Below the pieces are notes generated by a model, which worked only from the letters and a program-made list of their open reading frames with translations, was not told where the DNA came from and did no database searches. From Desulfocurvus vexinensis DSM 17965 (GTDB lineage Bacteria > Desulfobacterota > Desulfovibrionia > Desulfovibrionales > Desulfovibrionaceae), in contig NZ_JAEX01000012.1 in NCBI RefSeq assembly GCF_000519125.1, positions 35,590 through 99,589 on the forward strand: 64,000 nucleotides of DNA. Direction: 5' to 3'. Below are positions 27,530 through 39,488 of the stretch, piece by piece; position 1 is the first letter of the stretch; each line of letters opens with the position of its first letter. Position numbers and translations under genes: made by a program.

Positions 27530-27710
27530 TGTCCCCGGGAGGCCGTGTCGCTGGCCGTCTTGAACCTTGCTTGCGCAAGGTGGGCGCCGCTGTGTCCGCC
27601 GTCAGGCTCCCCGCGATGCGGGTCTGCGCACGGGTGGACCGTCGAGTGGCTCCCGTTTGTGTCGTATCGGCTCAGAGACGGGCCAAACGATCACGCACGC
27701 CCCAGGGAAA
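27530..27710 (-). ncRNA. ssrS: 6S RNA (SsrS)
   Basis: Not an ORF. On the minus strand it begins with CCCTGGGG (27707-27700), which pairs with TCCCGGGG near the 3' end (27540-27533) as the closing stem. It contains CTGAGCCGATA, also found in E. coli 6S RNA, and, near the 3' end, a hairpin with CACCTTG and GGTTCAAG as in E. coli. The large central bubble mimics an open promoter and traps sigma-70 RNA polymerase. It lies directly downstream of zapA, the same context as in E. coli. Ends are approximate. Confidence 0.85.
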
Positions 27711-27714
27711 GATG

Positions 27715-27996
27715 TCAAACGCCTGCCTGTGTGTCTTCCGCCTTCTCTATCCGCTCCGCAAGGCCTCCGAGGCGCTTTTCGAGCTCCGCGAGCCTCTTGG
27801 AGTTCTGCAACAGATCGTCCGCCAGCCCGAGGGCCAGGAACGTGAGCAACTTCTCCTTGCTCAACCGCCTGCCGTGTTGCGTCAGCTCCCTATATCGTTC
27901 TTCAAGCAGCTCCTTGGCCGCCTGGACACGCTCATGGTCCGCCTGGGCCTTGAAGGAAACCTCAAGTTCCAGGACGGAGAGGGTGTAGCTCGGCAT
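27715..27996 (-). CDS. zapA: cell division protein ZapA
   Basis: 93 aa. The start MPSYTLSVLELEVSFKAQAD gives the small ZapA beta-strand head, followed by a long coiled coil (about 30-90). It cross-links FtsZ filaments at the Z-ring. The ATG at 27996 is preferred to the longer frame because the upstream part belongs to the zapB-like gene. That gene ends 16 bases before, and 6S RNA follows. Confidence 0.85.
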   Translation of the reverse strand: MPSYTLSVLELEVSFKAQADHERVQAAKELLEERYRELTQHGRRLSKEKLLTFLALGLADDLLQNSKRLAELEKRLGGLAERIEKAEDTQAGV

Positions 27997-28012
27997 GACA
28001 AGCTCCCGCAAC

Positions 28013-28243
28013 TCAGGCGGTCTCGTCCTGCAGCTTCTGCAAGAGCCCGTCGATGCGCGCGAGCACTTCCTCCTTGGAGGCACGTTCACGTTCCAGGTCT
28101 TCGCGCAGGCGCCGGTTCTCGGCCATCAGGTCTTCCTGGCCGCGCTGCGCTTCCTCCCGCAAACGGGCGTTGTCCTCCTTGAGGGCTGCCACTCGCGTCA
28201 AAAGCGACTCGATCTTGCTTTCCAAACGACTCAGCATTTCCAT
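28013..28243 (-). CDS. ZapB-like coiled-coil protein
   Basis: 76 aa, almost entirely one heptad-patterned helix (MEMLSRLESKIESLLTRVAA onward). Size and build resemble E. coli ZapB (about 80 aa), which binds ZapA at the division site. It is cotranscribed with zapA (16-base gap), which supports that role; coiled coils alone prove little. Confidence 0.65.
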   Translation of the reverse strand: MEMLSRLESKIESLLTRVAALKEDNARLREEAQRGQEDLMAENRRLREDLERERASKEEVLARIDGLLQKLQDETA

Positions 28244-28280
28244 ACCCCGGAATTATCCTGTTCGCCTTTCGAAATCAATC

Positions 28281-29651
28281 TCATTTCCTGCGCGGCAGTT
28301 CGCGCTGGCGGGAGCGCTCCAGGGCCAGCATGTCGTCGCCCACGTCCTTGGTGATCACCGACCCGGCGCCCACCAGGGCCCGGTCGCCGATGCGCACCGG
28401 GGCCACCAGGGCCGTGTTGCTGCCGATGAAGGCGTCCTGGCCGATGACGGTCTGGTGCTTGTTCTTGCCGTCGTAGTTGCAGGTGATGGTGCCCGCGCCG
28501 ATGTTGGCCCCGGCGCCCACCTGGGCATCGCCCAGGTAGCTCAGGTGCCCGGCCTTGGCCCCCGGGCCCAGGCGGGCCTTCTTCATCTCCACAAAATTGC
28601 CCACGCGCGCGCCCTGTTCGGTCACGGCCAGGGGCCGCAGCCGGGCGAAGGGCCCGATCTGGCAATCCGGGCCGACCTGGGCGCCCTCGATGTGGCAGAA
28701 GGGCCGCACCAGGGCCCCGGGGCCGATGTCGGAGTCCCTGATCCAGGTCTGGGCGCCCACGCTGGCCCCGGCGGCCACGCGGGTCGCGCCGAGGATCTCG
28801 CAAGGGCCGCTGATCTCGCAGCCCGGCTCCAGTACGGCGCGCGGGCCGACCACGGTGGTCCCGGGCTGGTGGATCATGACCCCGGCCTCCAGCAGGCCGT
28901 CCACGATGCGCGCGCGCAAAAGCTCCTCGGCCCGGGCCAGCTCGACGGGGCTGTTGACCCCCAGCAGCTGCGGGTCGGCCCCGGCGCGGACCCCGAGCAC
29001 GGGCAGCCCGGCCCGGGCGGCCAGGTCCACCAGGTCGGTGATGTAGAACTCGCCGCTGGCGTTGCTGTTGTCCAGGCGCGACAGCAGCGGGCCCACGGCG
29101 GCCATGTCGAGCACGTAGATGCCGGAGTTGATCTCCCCGCTCTCGGGGCCGTGGGTCGTGGGGTCGTAGTCCTTGGCCTCGACGATGGCCGCCACGTCGC
29201 CGCCCGGGCCGCGCACCACGCGCCCGAAGGCCCCGGGGTCGGGCAGGTCCACGGTCAGGAAGGCCAGGGCCGGGCGCCGGGCCTGGAAGGCCTCGAGCAG
29301 CGCGGCCAGGGCCGCGCGCGGCACCAGGGGCGTGTCGCCGTTGACCACCAGCAGCGTGCCCACCCCCGCCTCGCCCAGGGCGGGCCAGGCCGTCTGCAGG
29401 GCGTGGCCCGTGCCGAGCTGGCGCTCCTGGACCACGAAGCCCGGAGTGCGCCCGGGGAAGGCCGCGCGCATCTGCTGCGCGCCGTGGCCGACCACGGTCC
29501 ACACGGCGGCTTCGGGCACCAGCCCGTCCAGGGCCTGGTAGACGTACCAGACCATGGGTTCCCCCAGCAGGGTGTGCAGCACCTTGGGGCGCTCGGAGCG
29601 CATCCGGGTGCCCTTGCCTGCGGCCAGAATCAATGCGCCGGTGTGTTCCAT
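28281..29651 (-). CDS. glmU: bifunctional UDP-GlcNAc diphosphorylase / GlcN-1-P acetyltransferase
   Basis: 456 aa. The N-terminal nucleotidyltransferase domain begins LILAAGKGTRMRSERPKVLH. The C-terminal part is a left-handed beta helix with hexapeptide repeats (from about 250) and the acetyltransferase residues in LSYLGDAQVG and NIGAGTITCNYDGKNKH. It makes UDP-GlcNAc for peptidoglycan and LPS. Start chosen at 29651 from the family N-terminus. It lies 37 bases before the zapB-like gene in the same direction. Confidence 0.95.
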   Translation of the reverse strand: MEHTGALILAAGKGTRMRSERPKVLHTLLGEPMVWYVYQALDGLVPEAAVWTVVGHGAQQMRAAFPGRTPGFVVQERQLGTGHALQTAWPALGEAGVGTLLVVNGDTPLVPRAALAALLEAFQARRPALAFLTVDLPDPGAFGRVVRGPGGDVAAIVEAKDYDPTTHGPESGEINSGIYVLDMAAVGPLLSRLDNSNASGEFYITDLVDLAARAGLPVLGVRAGADPQLLGVNSPVELARAEELLRARIVDGLLEAGVMIHQPGTTVVGPRAVLEPGCEISGPCEILGATRVAAGASVGAQTWIRDSDIGPGALVRPFCHIEGAQVGPDCQIGPFARLRPLAVTEQGARVGNFVEMKKARLGPGAKAGHLSYLGDAQVGAGANIGAGTITCNYDGKNKHQTVIGQDAFIGSNTALVAPVRIGDRALVGAGSVITKDVGDDMLALERSRQRELPRRK

Positions 29652-29961
29652 GCCCGCCTCGTCCCTCCGGTCCTTGGGCGTCGTGCCCGTGGTGCAAACG
29701 GTACAAGGGCGTCTACCGTGGGCCGGGGCCTTTGTCCAGACCGGGGGCGGGCCGGGGCGGCGGGCAGGCGCCGCCCGCAGCGGCGGCAAAGCCGGGCCGG
29801 GCGCCCGGGCGGGGCCCGAAAAAGCGGGCCGCCCGCAGGCCGTGCCCCGGCAGTCGAGGCGGGGCACGGTCCGGGGGGCGGGAAAGGCAGGCTGCCCGGG
29901 CCGTGCGCCCGCGCCTGGGGCGGCGTTGGTCCGGGCCGGGGCGGGCCCGGGCCGGGGCGCG
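29652..29961. other. 310 bp GC-rich gap between atpC terminator and glmU
   Basis: No credible gene. The segment AAAGGCAGGCTGCCCGGG near 29884 is a near copy of the terminator arm at 29965, suggesting local duplication. The glmU promoter should lie near the right of the gene, but I cannot pick it out. Confidence 0.4.
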
Positions 29962-29993
29962 AAAAAAGGCAGGCTGCCCGGGGGCAGCCTGCC
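29962..29993 (-). terminator. rho-independent terminator of the atp operon
   Basis: Minus-strand 12-bp stem (GGCAGGCTGCCC against GGGCAGCCTGCC, 29993-29968), followed by TTTTTT (29967-29962). It lies 34 bases past the atpC stop. Confidence 0.9.
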
Positions 29994-30026
29994 AGGGGGT
30001 AGAGGCGATGTCGATGCGGTGCGGGA

Positions 30027-30452
30027 CTACATCTCGCAGGTCCCGGCGTCTTTGGCGCGGGAGCGGCAGCTCACGCGGGCCATGGCGCGGGCCAGGGCCG
30101 CCTGGACGCGGGCGTTGTCGATGTTTTCCTGCTGCTTGGCCAGCCGCTGCTCGGCGCGTTCGCGGGCCTTGCGGGCGCGCTCCACGTCGATCTCGGTGGC
30201 CTTTTCGGCGACTTCGGCCAGGATGGTCACCTTGTTGTCGGAAACCTCGGCGAAGCCGCCAGCGACGAAGACGAAGAACGTCTTGCCGCCAGACTTGTAG
30301 TAGAGGTTGCCCACCTGGAGGGCCGACAGGAAGGGGATGTGGCCCGGCAGGATGCCGAACTCACCCTCGTACCCCGGCGCGCCGACGTACTCCACAGGCT
30401 CGCTCAGCACGAGCCTGTCGGGGGTCACTATCTCAAGTTGCAGTTGGGCCAT
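30027..30452 (-). CDS. atpC: ATP synthase epsilon subunit
   Basis: 141 aa. The N-terminal beta sandwich ([38 protein letters not shown]) is followed by a helical hairpin with [15 protein letters not shown]. It couples F1 rotation to the c-ring and can inhibit ATP hydrolysis. Last gene of the operon, 18 bases after atpD. Confidence 0.95.
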   Translation of the reverse strand: MAQLQLEIVTPDRLVLSEPVEYVGAPGYEGEFGILPGHIPFLSALQVGNLYYKSGGKTFFVFVAGGFAEVSDNKVTILAEVAEKATEIDVERARKARERAEQRLAKQQENIDNARVQAALARAMARVSCRSRAKDAGTCEM

Positions 30453-30470
30453 TGTGAGCCTCCCGGACGA

Positions 30471-31886
<1,416 letters not shown>

Positions 31887-31896
31887 CTACCCCTTA

Positions 31897-32781
31897 TTAG
31901 CCTTTCAGCGCCTCGGCGCCGCCGACTATGTCCATGAGTTCCGTGGTGATGGCCGCCTGGCGGGTCTTGTTGAAGACCAGCGTCAGGGCGCCGACCATGT
32001 CGTCACAGGCCCGGGTCGCGTTGTCCATGGCGCTCATGCGGGCCGCATGCTCCGAGGCGGACGTGTCGAGCATGCCGCGGTAGAGCTGGACCTTGATGAA
32101 GCGCGGGAGCAGTTCCGCGAGCAGGCCTTCCACGCCGGGTTCGTATATGTATTCGCTGCTGGCGGCGGCGGCGGGCTCGGCGCCCTCGGCGGCCTCCTTG
32201 GCGATGGGCAGGATGGGCAACGTGGTCGCCACCTGCTTGGCCACGCTCACGAACTCGCCGTACACCAGGGTCACTTCGTCGAGGTCGCCCGCCAGGTAGG
32301 CGCGGATGATCTCCATGCCCACCTCGTTGGCCAGGGTGAAGTCGAAGCTGTTCAGCTCGCCCACCTTCTGCATGGCGATCTCGTAGGAGTCCATCTTGCG
32401 GATGGCGTCGCGGCCCTTCTTGCCGACGCAGTAGAACTTGACTTCCTTGCCCTCGGCCTTCTTGGCGGCAGCGAGCTTCGTGGCGTCCTTGATCAGGTTG
32501 CCGTTGAAGCTGCCGCACAGGCCGCGGTCGGAAGTGACCAGGACAATGGCCGAGGTTTTGATTTCCTCGCGCACGGCCAGCAGGGGATGGGCATCCCCGT
32601 CGGCACGTCCGGCCAGGTCGCCAAGCATCTCGTAGAACTTGTCCGCGTAGGGCCGGAACCGCTCGATGCGGCTCTGGGCGCTGCGCAGCTTCGCCGAGGC
32701 CACCATGTTCATGGCCTTGGTGATCTGCTTGGTCTTCTTGACGCCGACGATCTTTATTTGAACATCCTTCAGCGAAGGCAT
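31897..32781 (-). CDS. atpG: ATP synthase gamma subunit
   Basis: 294 aa. The N- and C-terminal helices form the central shaft: MPSLKDVQIKIVGVKKTKQI at the start and MSAMDNATRACDDMVGAL near the end are family signatures. It transmits rotation between the c-ring and alpha3-beta3. It follows atpA by 22 bases. Confidence 0.96.
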   Translation of the reverse strand: MPSLKDVQIKIVGVKKTKQITKAMNMVASAKLRSAQSRIERFRPYADKFYEMLGDLAGRADGDAHPLLAVREEIKTSAIVLVTSDRGLCGSFNGNLIKDATKLAAAKKAEGKEVKFYCVGKKGRDAIRKMDSYEIAMQKVGELNSFDFTLANEVGMEIIRAYLAGDLDEVTLVYGEFVSVAKQVATTLPILPIAKEAAEGAEPAAAASSEYIYEPGVEGLLAELLPRFIKVQLYRGMLDTSASEHAARMSAMDNATRACDDMVGALTLVFNKTRQAAITTELMDIVGGAEALKG

Positions 32782-32803
32782 GGTTCATCCTCCTTCGCGG
32801 GGG

Positions 32804-34312
<1,509 letters not shown>

Positions 34313-34315
34313 CGC

Positions 34316-34867
34316 CTACTCACCCCTTTTGATCTGTTCTTTCATTGCGTTCAGCTGAGCACGCAAGCTCGCGTCCAGAATTTTGTCCCCTACCTTGAGC
34401 ACGACTCCGCCCAGGATGCCCGCGTCGGCGGAGAAATTGAGAACCAACTCCTTGCCCAGCTGGGCCGCGAGCTGTTTCTTCACGGCTTCCTGCCTGGCGT
34501 CCGGCAGCTCCACCGCCGTGACCAGCTCGCCGCGCACCACGCCCTTGGCCTGGTCGAGCAGCACGGCGTAGTAGGCTTCGATCTCCGGCAGCCAGGCCAG
34601 CCGCTTCTTGTCGGCCAGCAGGAAGCAGAAGTTCTTGATGGTGGGGCAGGGGTTCAGGGCCTCCAGAATCCTGCCTGTGATGGCTTTCTTCTCCTCGATG
34701 CTGAAGATGGGGTTGCGGAACAGCTTGAGCAGCTCCGTGTTGCCCTCCAGCACCTGGGTGAAAGCGGCCAGATCCTTGCCGTACGCCTCAAGCTCGGCAT
34801 CGCCACGGCCTTGGCCGATGGCGAACAGCGCCCGGGCGTATCTGCGCGCAACGAGGTCAGCCGTCAA
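34316..34867 (-). CDS. atpH: ATP synthase delta subunit
   Basis: 183 aa OSCP-type subunit that joins F1 to the peripheral stalk; the start VARRYARALFAIG is typical. The start codon is TTG and overlaps the atpF stop in TTGA, implying coupled translation. Confidence 0.92.
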   Translation of the reverse strand: MTADLVARRYARALFAIGQGRGDAELEAYGKDLAAFTQVLEGNTELLKLFRNPIFSIEEKKAITGRILEALNPCPTIKNFCFLLADKKRLAWLPEIEAYYAVLLDQAKGVVRGELVTAVELPDARQEAVKKQLAAQLGKELVLNFSADAGILGGVVLKVGDKILDASLRAQLNAMKEQIKRGE

Positions 34868-35427
34868 TTGAGCACCACCTTTGTTAAGGAGTCGTTGATG
34901 AGCTTGTCGTGGTCCTCGGCGGAGAGCTTGCCGGCGAGGGCCTGCTTCGCGGCCTCGGCCACCATGTCGGCGATCTCGGCGCGCACGGTCTTCATGGCGG
35001 CCTTGCGCTCGTTGGCAGCCGTCAGGCGGGCCTGCTCCTTGATGCGCTCGGCGGCCTTGTTGGCGCCTTCGATGATGCTGGCCTTGAGGGCCTCGCCCTG
35101 GGCAACGCAGTCGGCGAGGATCTTCTCGCGCTCGGCGTTGATGCCCGCGATGCTGCGCTCGACGTCGGCCAGCTTCTTTTCGGCGTCCTTCTTGCGGGCC
35201 TCCAGATCGGAGAGCTGGGTCTCGATCTGCTTGCGCCGGCCGCCGAAAGCCTCGGCAATCTTCTTGCCGGCAAACTTGTAGATGATGCCGACGAAGATGA
35301 TGAAGTTCACGACGCGCATGATGGTCGTGAAGGCGCTCTCGTGGGCCGCGCCTTCGGCCGCGCAGGCGACCGAAGCCATGGCCAGCACCAGAAGCGCTGC
35401 GGGGAAGAGACGTTTCAGGACTGTCAA
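34864..35427 (-). CDS. atpF: ATP synthase F0 subunit b
   Basis: 187 aa with the TTG start at 35427. A longer in-frame start (TTG at 35448) would sit on the Shine-Dalgarno AAGGAGG itself, whereas the TTG at 35427 lies eight bases after it. The N-terminal hydrophobic stretch may be a signal-like segment; a membrane helix follows (FTTIMRVVNFIIFVGIIYKF), then a long charged coiled coil forming the peripheral stalk. Confidence 0.9.
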   Translation of the reverse strand: MTVLKRLFPAALLVLAMASVACAAEGAAHESAFTTIMRVVNFIIFVGIIYKFAGKKIAEAFGGRRKQIETQLSDLEARKKDAEKKLADVERSIAGINAEREKILADCVAQGEALKASIIEGANKAAERIKEQARLTAANERKAAMKTVRAEIADMVAEAAKQALAGKLSAEDHDKLINDSLTKVVLN

Positions 35428-35508
35428 CGCGAAACCCTCCTTATCCAACCAGATGGTGACCAGAAAAAGCGGAGCGGAGCCAGGAAGCCGGCCCCGCCTT
35501 GCGACGTT

Positions 35509-35925
35509 CTACCCGAGTACCTTCGCGATGACCTTGTCCGCGAGGGTGCCGATGCGGCCCGCCAGGCCGGACTTGGCGGCCTGCATCTCGGACGCCACGG
35601 CCGCGCGCTCGGCCTTGAGGGTCTCGGCGGCCTCCTGGCCGGCGGCGGACAGGATCTCCTTCTCCTTCTCGGCCCCCTGGGCCTTGAGGGAGGAGCGCTT
35701 GTCGGCACCGGCCATGCGGGCCTCGTCCAGGGACTTGCGGTAGTTGGCGAGCTTCGTTTCGGCGTCGGCGACGAACTTCTCGGTGTCGCTGAGCAGACCG
35801 CCCATCACGCCCTTGCGCTGCCTGATGATCTCGCGGATGGGGGCGACCAGCAGGTAGTTCAGCACAATGAGCGTGATGATGAAGTTCACGAACTGCACGA
35901 AAAAGGTGTAGTCAAGATCAATCAT
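35509..35925 (-). CDS. atpF': ATP synthase F0 subunit b'
   Basis: 138 aa. Membrane helix at the N-terminus (FFVQFVNFIITLIVLNYLLV), then a charged coiled coil. A second, distinct b-type subunit next to atpF makes a b/b' heterodimer. First gene of the operon. atpB (a) and atpE (c) are absent here, as expected if they sit in a separate operon. Confidence 0.9.
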   Translation of the reverse strand: MIDLDYTFFVQFVNFIITLIVLNYLLVAPIREIIRQRKGVMGGLLSDTEKFVADAETKLANYRKSLDEARMAGADKRSSLKAQGAEKEKEILSAAGQEAAETLKAERAAVASEMQAAKSGLAGRIGTLADKVIAKVLG

Positions 35926-35970
35926 GCTCGCCCTCGCGGAGGTTGTGAATTATTGAGCAAAGTCAAACGG

Positions 35971-35999
35971 GCTTTAGCTGATTTCCACCCCCCTGTCAA
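35971..35999 (-). promoter_or_regulatory. sigma-70 promoter of the atp operon
   Basis: On the minus strand, TTGACA (35999-35994), 17-base spacer, TAAAGC (35976-35971). It is about 50 bases upstream of the b' start. Confidence 0.6.
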
Positions 36000-36030
36000 A
36001 GTTTTTTTCCCCTGGCGGGGGCGGGTGGAG

Positions 36031-36048
36031 CGGGCTGCCAACAGCCCG
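36031..36048. terminator. short hairpin after the bactofilin gene
   Basis: CGGGCTG (36031-36037) pairs with CAGCCCG (36042-36048). No T tract on the minus strand, so termination there is doubtful. Confidence 0.3.
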
Positions 36049-36064
36049 GAAAAGAACGAAAAAA

Positions 36065-36508
36065 CTAGCGGAAAAGGCCGGTTTTCTGCGCCGGAGGCTC
36101 GGGCTTGTTACTTGTGGCACTATCTCCCTGGCCCGGCGCCGCGGCGCTGCCCGGCGCGGGGGCGGCGCCCTTCTTGATGCCCTTGCCGCCCATGGTGATC
36201 TGGCCCTCCAGCACGGCGCCCTCCTCGATGACCAGCACCGGGGAGCTCAGGCTGCCCACGACGTTGGCGGTCTTGTGCAGGATGATCTTGTCCTTGGCGT
36301 TGATCTCGCCCTGGAGCCTGCCGCTGATGATCAGCTGGCCGACGTTGACCGTCCCTTCCACGTTGGCGTCCTTGCCGATGACCAGGGTGCCCTGGGAGGC
36401 CACCTCGCCCTTGAAGGTGCCGTCGATGCGCACCGAGCCCTGGAAGTCGAGCCGACCCTGGTAGGTCGTGCCGGTGCCCAGGAAGGCGTTGATCTCGTCG
36501 CGTCCCAT
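36065..36508 (-). CDS. bactofilin (polymer-forming cytoskeletal protein)
   Basis: 147 aa. Residues about 12-110 are the bactofilin beta-helix, a run of short repeats around IDGTFKGEVASQGTLVIG and VGQLIISGRLQGEINAKDKI. Flanked by a short N-tail and a Pro/Ala-rich C-tail. It self-assembles into filaments near the membrane without nucleotide. Its place at the end of the mreBCD-mrdA-rodA unit suggests a role in cell shape or cell-wall placement. Confidence 0.88.
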   Translation of the reverse strand: MGRDEINAFLGTGTTYQGRLDFQGSVRIDGTFKGEVASQGTLVIGKDANVEGTVNVGQLIISGRLQGEINAKDKIILHKTANVVGSLSSPVLVIEEGAVLEGQITMGGKGIKKGAAPAPGSAAAPGQGDSATSNKPEPPAQKTGLFR

Positions 36509-36585
36509 GAGTTGCTCCTTTCGCGCCGGGGGGCGGGCCCGCCGGACCGGCGCGCTGCTGTCCTGTGGCTGGCCGCGGCGGGCCC

Positions 36586-37701
36586 CTACGACCGCTTGAA
36601 CACGAAGCGGCGCATGGACACGTTGATGACCACGCCGATGAGGCACAGGTTCACGACCATAGCGCTGCCGCCGTAGCTGATGAACGGCAGCGGGATGCCG
36701 ACCACGGGCATCAGCCCGAGGACCATGCCCATGTTGATGAGAATCTGCCAGAAGAAATAAAAAAACACTCCGGCGGCGAGGTAGCTGCCGAAACGGTCCT
36801 TGGCCACGCTGGCCGTGACGAAGATTTGATACAGAAACATGCTGAAAAGTGAAAGTAAAATTATGGCGCCGATGAATCCCCACTCCTCGCCGAACACGGC
36901 GATGGCGAAGTCGGTGTGCTTCTCGGGCAGAAAGCGCAGCTGGCTCTGGGTGCCCGCCAGGTAGCCCTTGCCCCAGATCTGGCCCGAGCCGATGGCGATC
37001 TGCGACTGGTTGATATGGTAGCCCGAGCCCAGGGGGTCGGTGGAGGGGTCCAGGAAGGTCATGATGCGCCGTTTCTGGTAGTCGTGCAGGAAGAACCACG
37101 ACAGGGGCAGCAGCAGCGGCCCGACCACCAGCAGCACCCGCAGCACGCCCTTGCGCAGCCCGCGGTAGAGGATCATGCCGCCAAGCAGCAGCAGCACCGA
37201 CAGGCCTGACCCCAGGTCGGGCTGGATGATGATCAGCCCGGCGGGCACAAGGCCCACCAGCAGCACCAGGATCAGCTCGCCCCAGCCCATGGGCCGCGAC
37301 CCGCGCGCGAGCAGCTTGGCCCCGATGAGCAGGATGCTGATCTTGGCGATCTCGCTGGGCTGGAGGTTGAAGAACCCCAGGTCCAGCCAGCGCTTGGCGC
37401 CGTAGATGGTCTTGCCGAACAGCGGCACGCAGAGCAGCAGCAGCACGGCCAGCACGAACAGCGGCCAGGCCAGGGTCTTCAGGTGCCGGTAGTCCAGGAA
37501 CAGGAAGGCCACCATGCCCACCAGACCCATGGCCCCCCAGATGAGCTGCTTCTGGTAGAAGCTGCTCATGGTCTGCCCGGTTTCGACGCGAAATCCGCTG
37601 GCCGAGTAGAGGTTGACCACGCCCACGGCGAACAGCAGCGCCGCCAGCCCCAGAAGCGGCCAGTTGATGTGGTAGAGCATGCGCCGGTCGATGGGGCTCA
37701 C
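36586..37701 (-). CDS. rodA: rod shape-determining SEDS glycosyltransferase RodA
   Basis: 371 aa, about ten membrane helices. Family landmarks are GAKRWLDLGFFNLQPSEIAK, IIQPDLGSGLSVLLL and PLPFISYGGSAM. It polymerises lipid II with PBP2 during side-wall growth. The GTG start at 37701 overlaps the mrdA stop (GTGA). An ATG at codon 8 is possible too. Confidence 0.95.
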   Translation of the reverse strand: MSPIDRRMLYHINWPLLGLAALLFAVGVVNLYSASGFRVETGQTMSSFYQKQLIWGAMGLVGMVAFLFLDYRHLKTLAWPLFVLAVLLLLCVPLFGKTIYGAKRWLDLGFFNLQPSEIAKISILLIGAKLLARGSRPMGWGELILVLLVGLVPAGLIIIQPDLGSGLSVLLLLGGMILYRGLRKGVLRVLLVVGPLLLPLSWFFLHDYQKRRIMTFLDPSTDPLGSGYHINQSQIAIGSGQIWGKGYLAGTQSQLRFLPEKHTDFAIAVFGEEWGFIGAIILLSLFSMFLYQIFVTASVAKDRFGSYLAAGVFFYFFWQILINMGMVLGLMPVVGIPLPFISYGGSAMVVNLCLIGVVINVSMRRFVFKRS

Positions 37702-39488
37702 CGCGTGGCCTCCCCGAAGAGGTAGTCGTACACCGAGGCCAGCATGGGCCCGGCCACGGACCCGCCGTGCCCGCCGTGCTCGACCATGCATACCGCCACA
37801 TAGCGCTGGCCGTCCTTCTCGCCGAAGGAGGCCAGCCAGGCGTGGTCGCGCTCCTCGTAGGCCATCTCCTCGGTGGTTTCGCGCACATCGCCTTCCTTGA
37901 GCTTGAGCTTGACCACCTGGGCCGTGCCGGTCTTGCCGCCCATGACGGCGTCGCGCCGCTGCAGGCGCCGGGCCGTGCCCGATTTCACGGTCTCGACCAT
38001 GGCGTCCACGATGAGCTTGCGCGTGCCTTCGCTCATGGGCAGGCGGCTCTGGGCCTCGGGGGCCTGGTCGGCCAGCAGCAGGGGCTTGTACAGTGTGCCG
38101 CCGTTGACCAGCGCGGACACGAAGCGCGCCACCTGGAGCGGAGTCACCAGGTTGAAGCCCTGGCCGATGGACATGTTGAGGTTGTCGCCGCCCACCCAGG
38201 GCTCGCCGAAGCGCCGCCGCTTCCAGTCCGGCGTGGGCACCAGCCCGCCTTTCTCGTGGGGCAGCTCGATGCCCGTGCGCTGGCCGAAGCCGCAGGCCAT
38301 GGCGAAGGGCGCCATCTTGTCCACCCGCAGGCGCTCGCCCATGCTGTAGAAATACACGTCGCAGGACTGGACCTGGGCCTGCTGGTAGTTCACCGCGCCG
38401 TGGCCGTGCTTCTTCCAGCAGCGGAACACGCGCTTGCCCAACTGCACCTGGCCGCTGCAATAGACGGTCTCGCGGGGGTTGATGCCCGCCTCCAGGCCTG
38501 CGGCGCCGACCACCAGCTTGAACACCGAACCCGGCGGGAACATGCTCTGGATGACGCGGTTCTGCAGGGGGTGGCGAGGGTGGTCGCGCAGCGCCACCCA
38601 CTGCTCGGTGGACAGCCCGGCCACGAACAGGTTGGCGTCGAAGGAGGGCATGCTGACGAAGGCCAGGATGCGTCCGGTGTCGGGGTCCATGACCACCACG
38701 GCCCCGGAGTGGCCGCCCATCTGCTCGGTGCAGCGGCGCTGCAGGCCCAGGTCGATGGACAAGCTGATGTCCTCGCCCGCGCCGGGTTCGCGCAGGACCA
38801 TCTGGTTCAGCCTGCGCCCGGTGGCGTCCACCTCGACCTGGGTCAGGCCCTTGGCCCCGCGCAGGCGGCCTTCCAGCACCAGCTCCAGCCCGCCCTTGCC
38901 CACGTTGTCGCCCAGGGCCAGCCCGGAGTCCTTTTCCAGCTCCTCCTCGTTGGCTTCGGCCACGTAGCCCAGCACGTGGGAGAGCAGCTCGTCCTGCGGG
39001 TAGCGCCGCTTGGGGCGGACCACGATCTCCAGGCCCGGCCAGAACAGGGTGTTGGCCTCGATGTGGGCCAGGAGGTCGAAGGACAGGTCGGGCACCAGGA
39101 TCAGGTGCTCGAAGGGCTTGACGCGGCGGCGGCCCTTCTCGAAGCGCTCGCGCAGTTCCGCCTGGGGGGTGCCGGTCCACTCGGCGATCTTGGCCAGGGT
39201 GGCGTCCAGGTCACGCACGTCCTCGCGCACCAGGCCCAGGGCGTAGGCGGGCTCGTTCACGGCCACCAGCTCGCCGGTTCTGTCGCGTACCAGGCCGCGC
39301 GGGGCGAAGCTGGCCTCCTGGCGCAGCTGGTTGTCGCGGGCCTTGGCCGCGAAGTGCTCGCCCTTGTAGACCTGCAGGTACCAAAAGCGCAGGGCGAAGA
39401 CGCAGAACAGCCCCCAGATGCACACCTGGAGCAGGAGCAGGCCCGTGGCCGGGGGGGCCTGGCCCTCGGGCTCAAACTGCGACGACAC
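37698..39488 (-). CDS. mrdA: penicillin-binding protein 2
   Basis: 596 aa. Short cytoplasmic N-tail, one membrane helix (about 16-38), pedestal domain, and a transpeptidase domain with the active-site SVFK (Ser321), the SCD motif, and KTGTAQ. It crosslinks peptidoglycan in elongation. The GTG start at 39488 overlaps the end of mreD by 17 bases and is preferred to a longer frame lying wholly within mreD. Confidence 0.94.
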   Translation of the reverse strand: MSSQFEPEGQAPPATGLLLLQVCIWGLFCVFALRFWYLQVYKGEHFAAKARDNQLRQEASFAPRGLVRDRTGELVAVNEPAYALGLVREDVRDLDATLAKIAEWTGTPQAELRERFEKGRRRVKPFEHLILVPDLSFDLLAHIEANTLFWPGLEIVVRPKRRYPQDELLSHVLGYVAEANEEELEKDSGLALGDNVGKGGLELVLEGRLRGAKGLTQVEVDATGRRLNQMVLREPGAGEDISLSIDLGLQRRCTEQMGGHSGAVVVMDPDTGRILAFVSMPSFDANLFVAGLSTEQWVALRDHPRHPLQNRVIQSMFPPGSVFKLVVGAAGLEAGINPRETVYCSGQVQLGKRVFRCWKKHGHGAVNYQQAQVQSCDVYFYSMGERLRVDKMAPFAMACGFGQRTGIELPHEKGGLVPTPDWKRRRFGEPWVGGDNLNMSIGQGFNLVTPLQVARFVSALVNGGTLYKPLLLADQAPEAQSRLPMSEGTRKLIVDAMVETVKSGTARRLQRRDAVMGGKTGTAQVVKLKLKEGDVRETTEEMAYEERDHAWLASFGEKDGQRYVAVCMVEHGGHGGSVAGPMLASVYDYLFGEATR

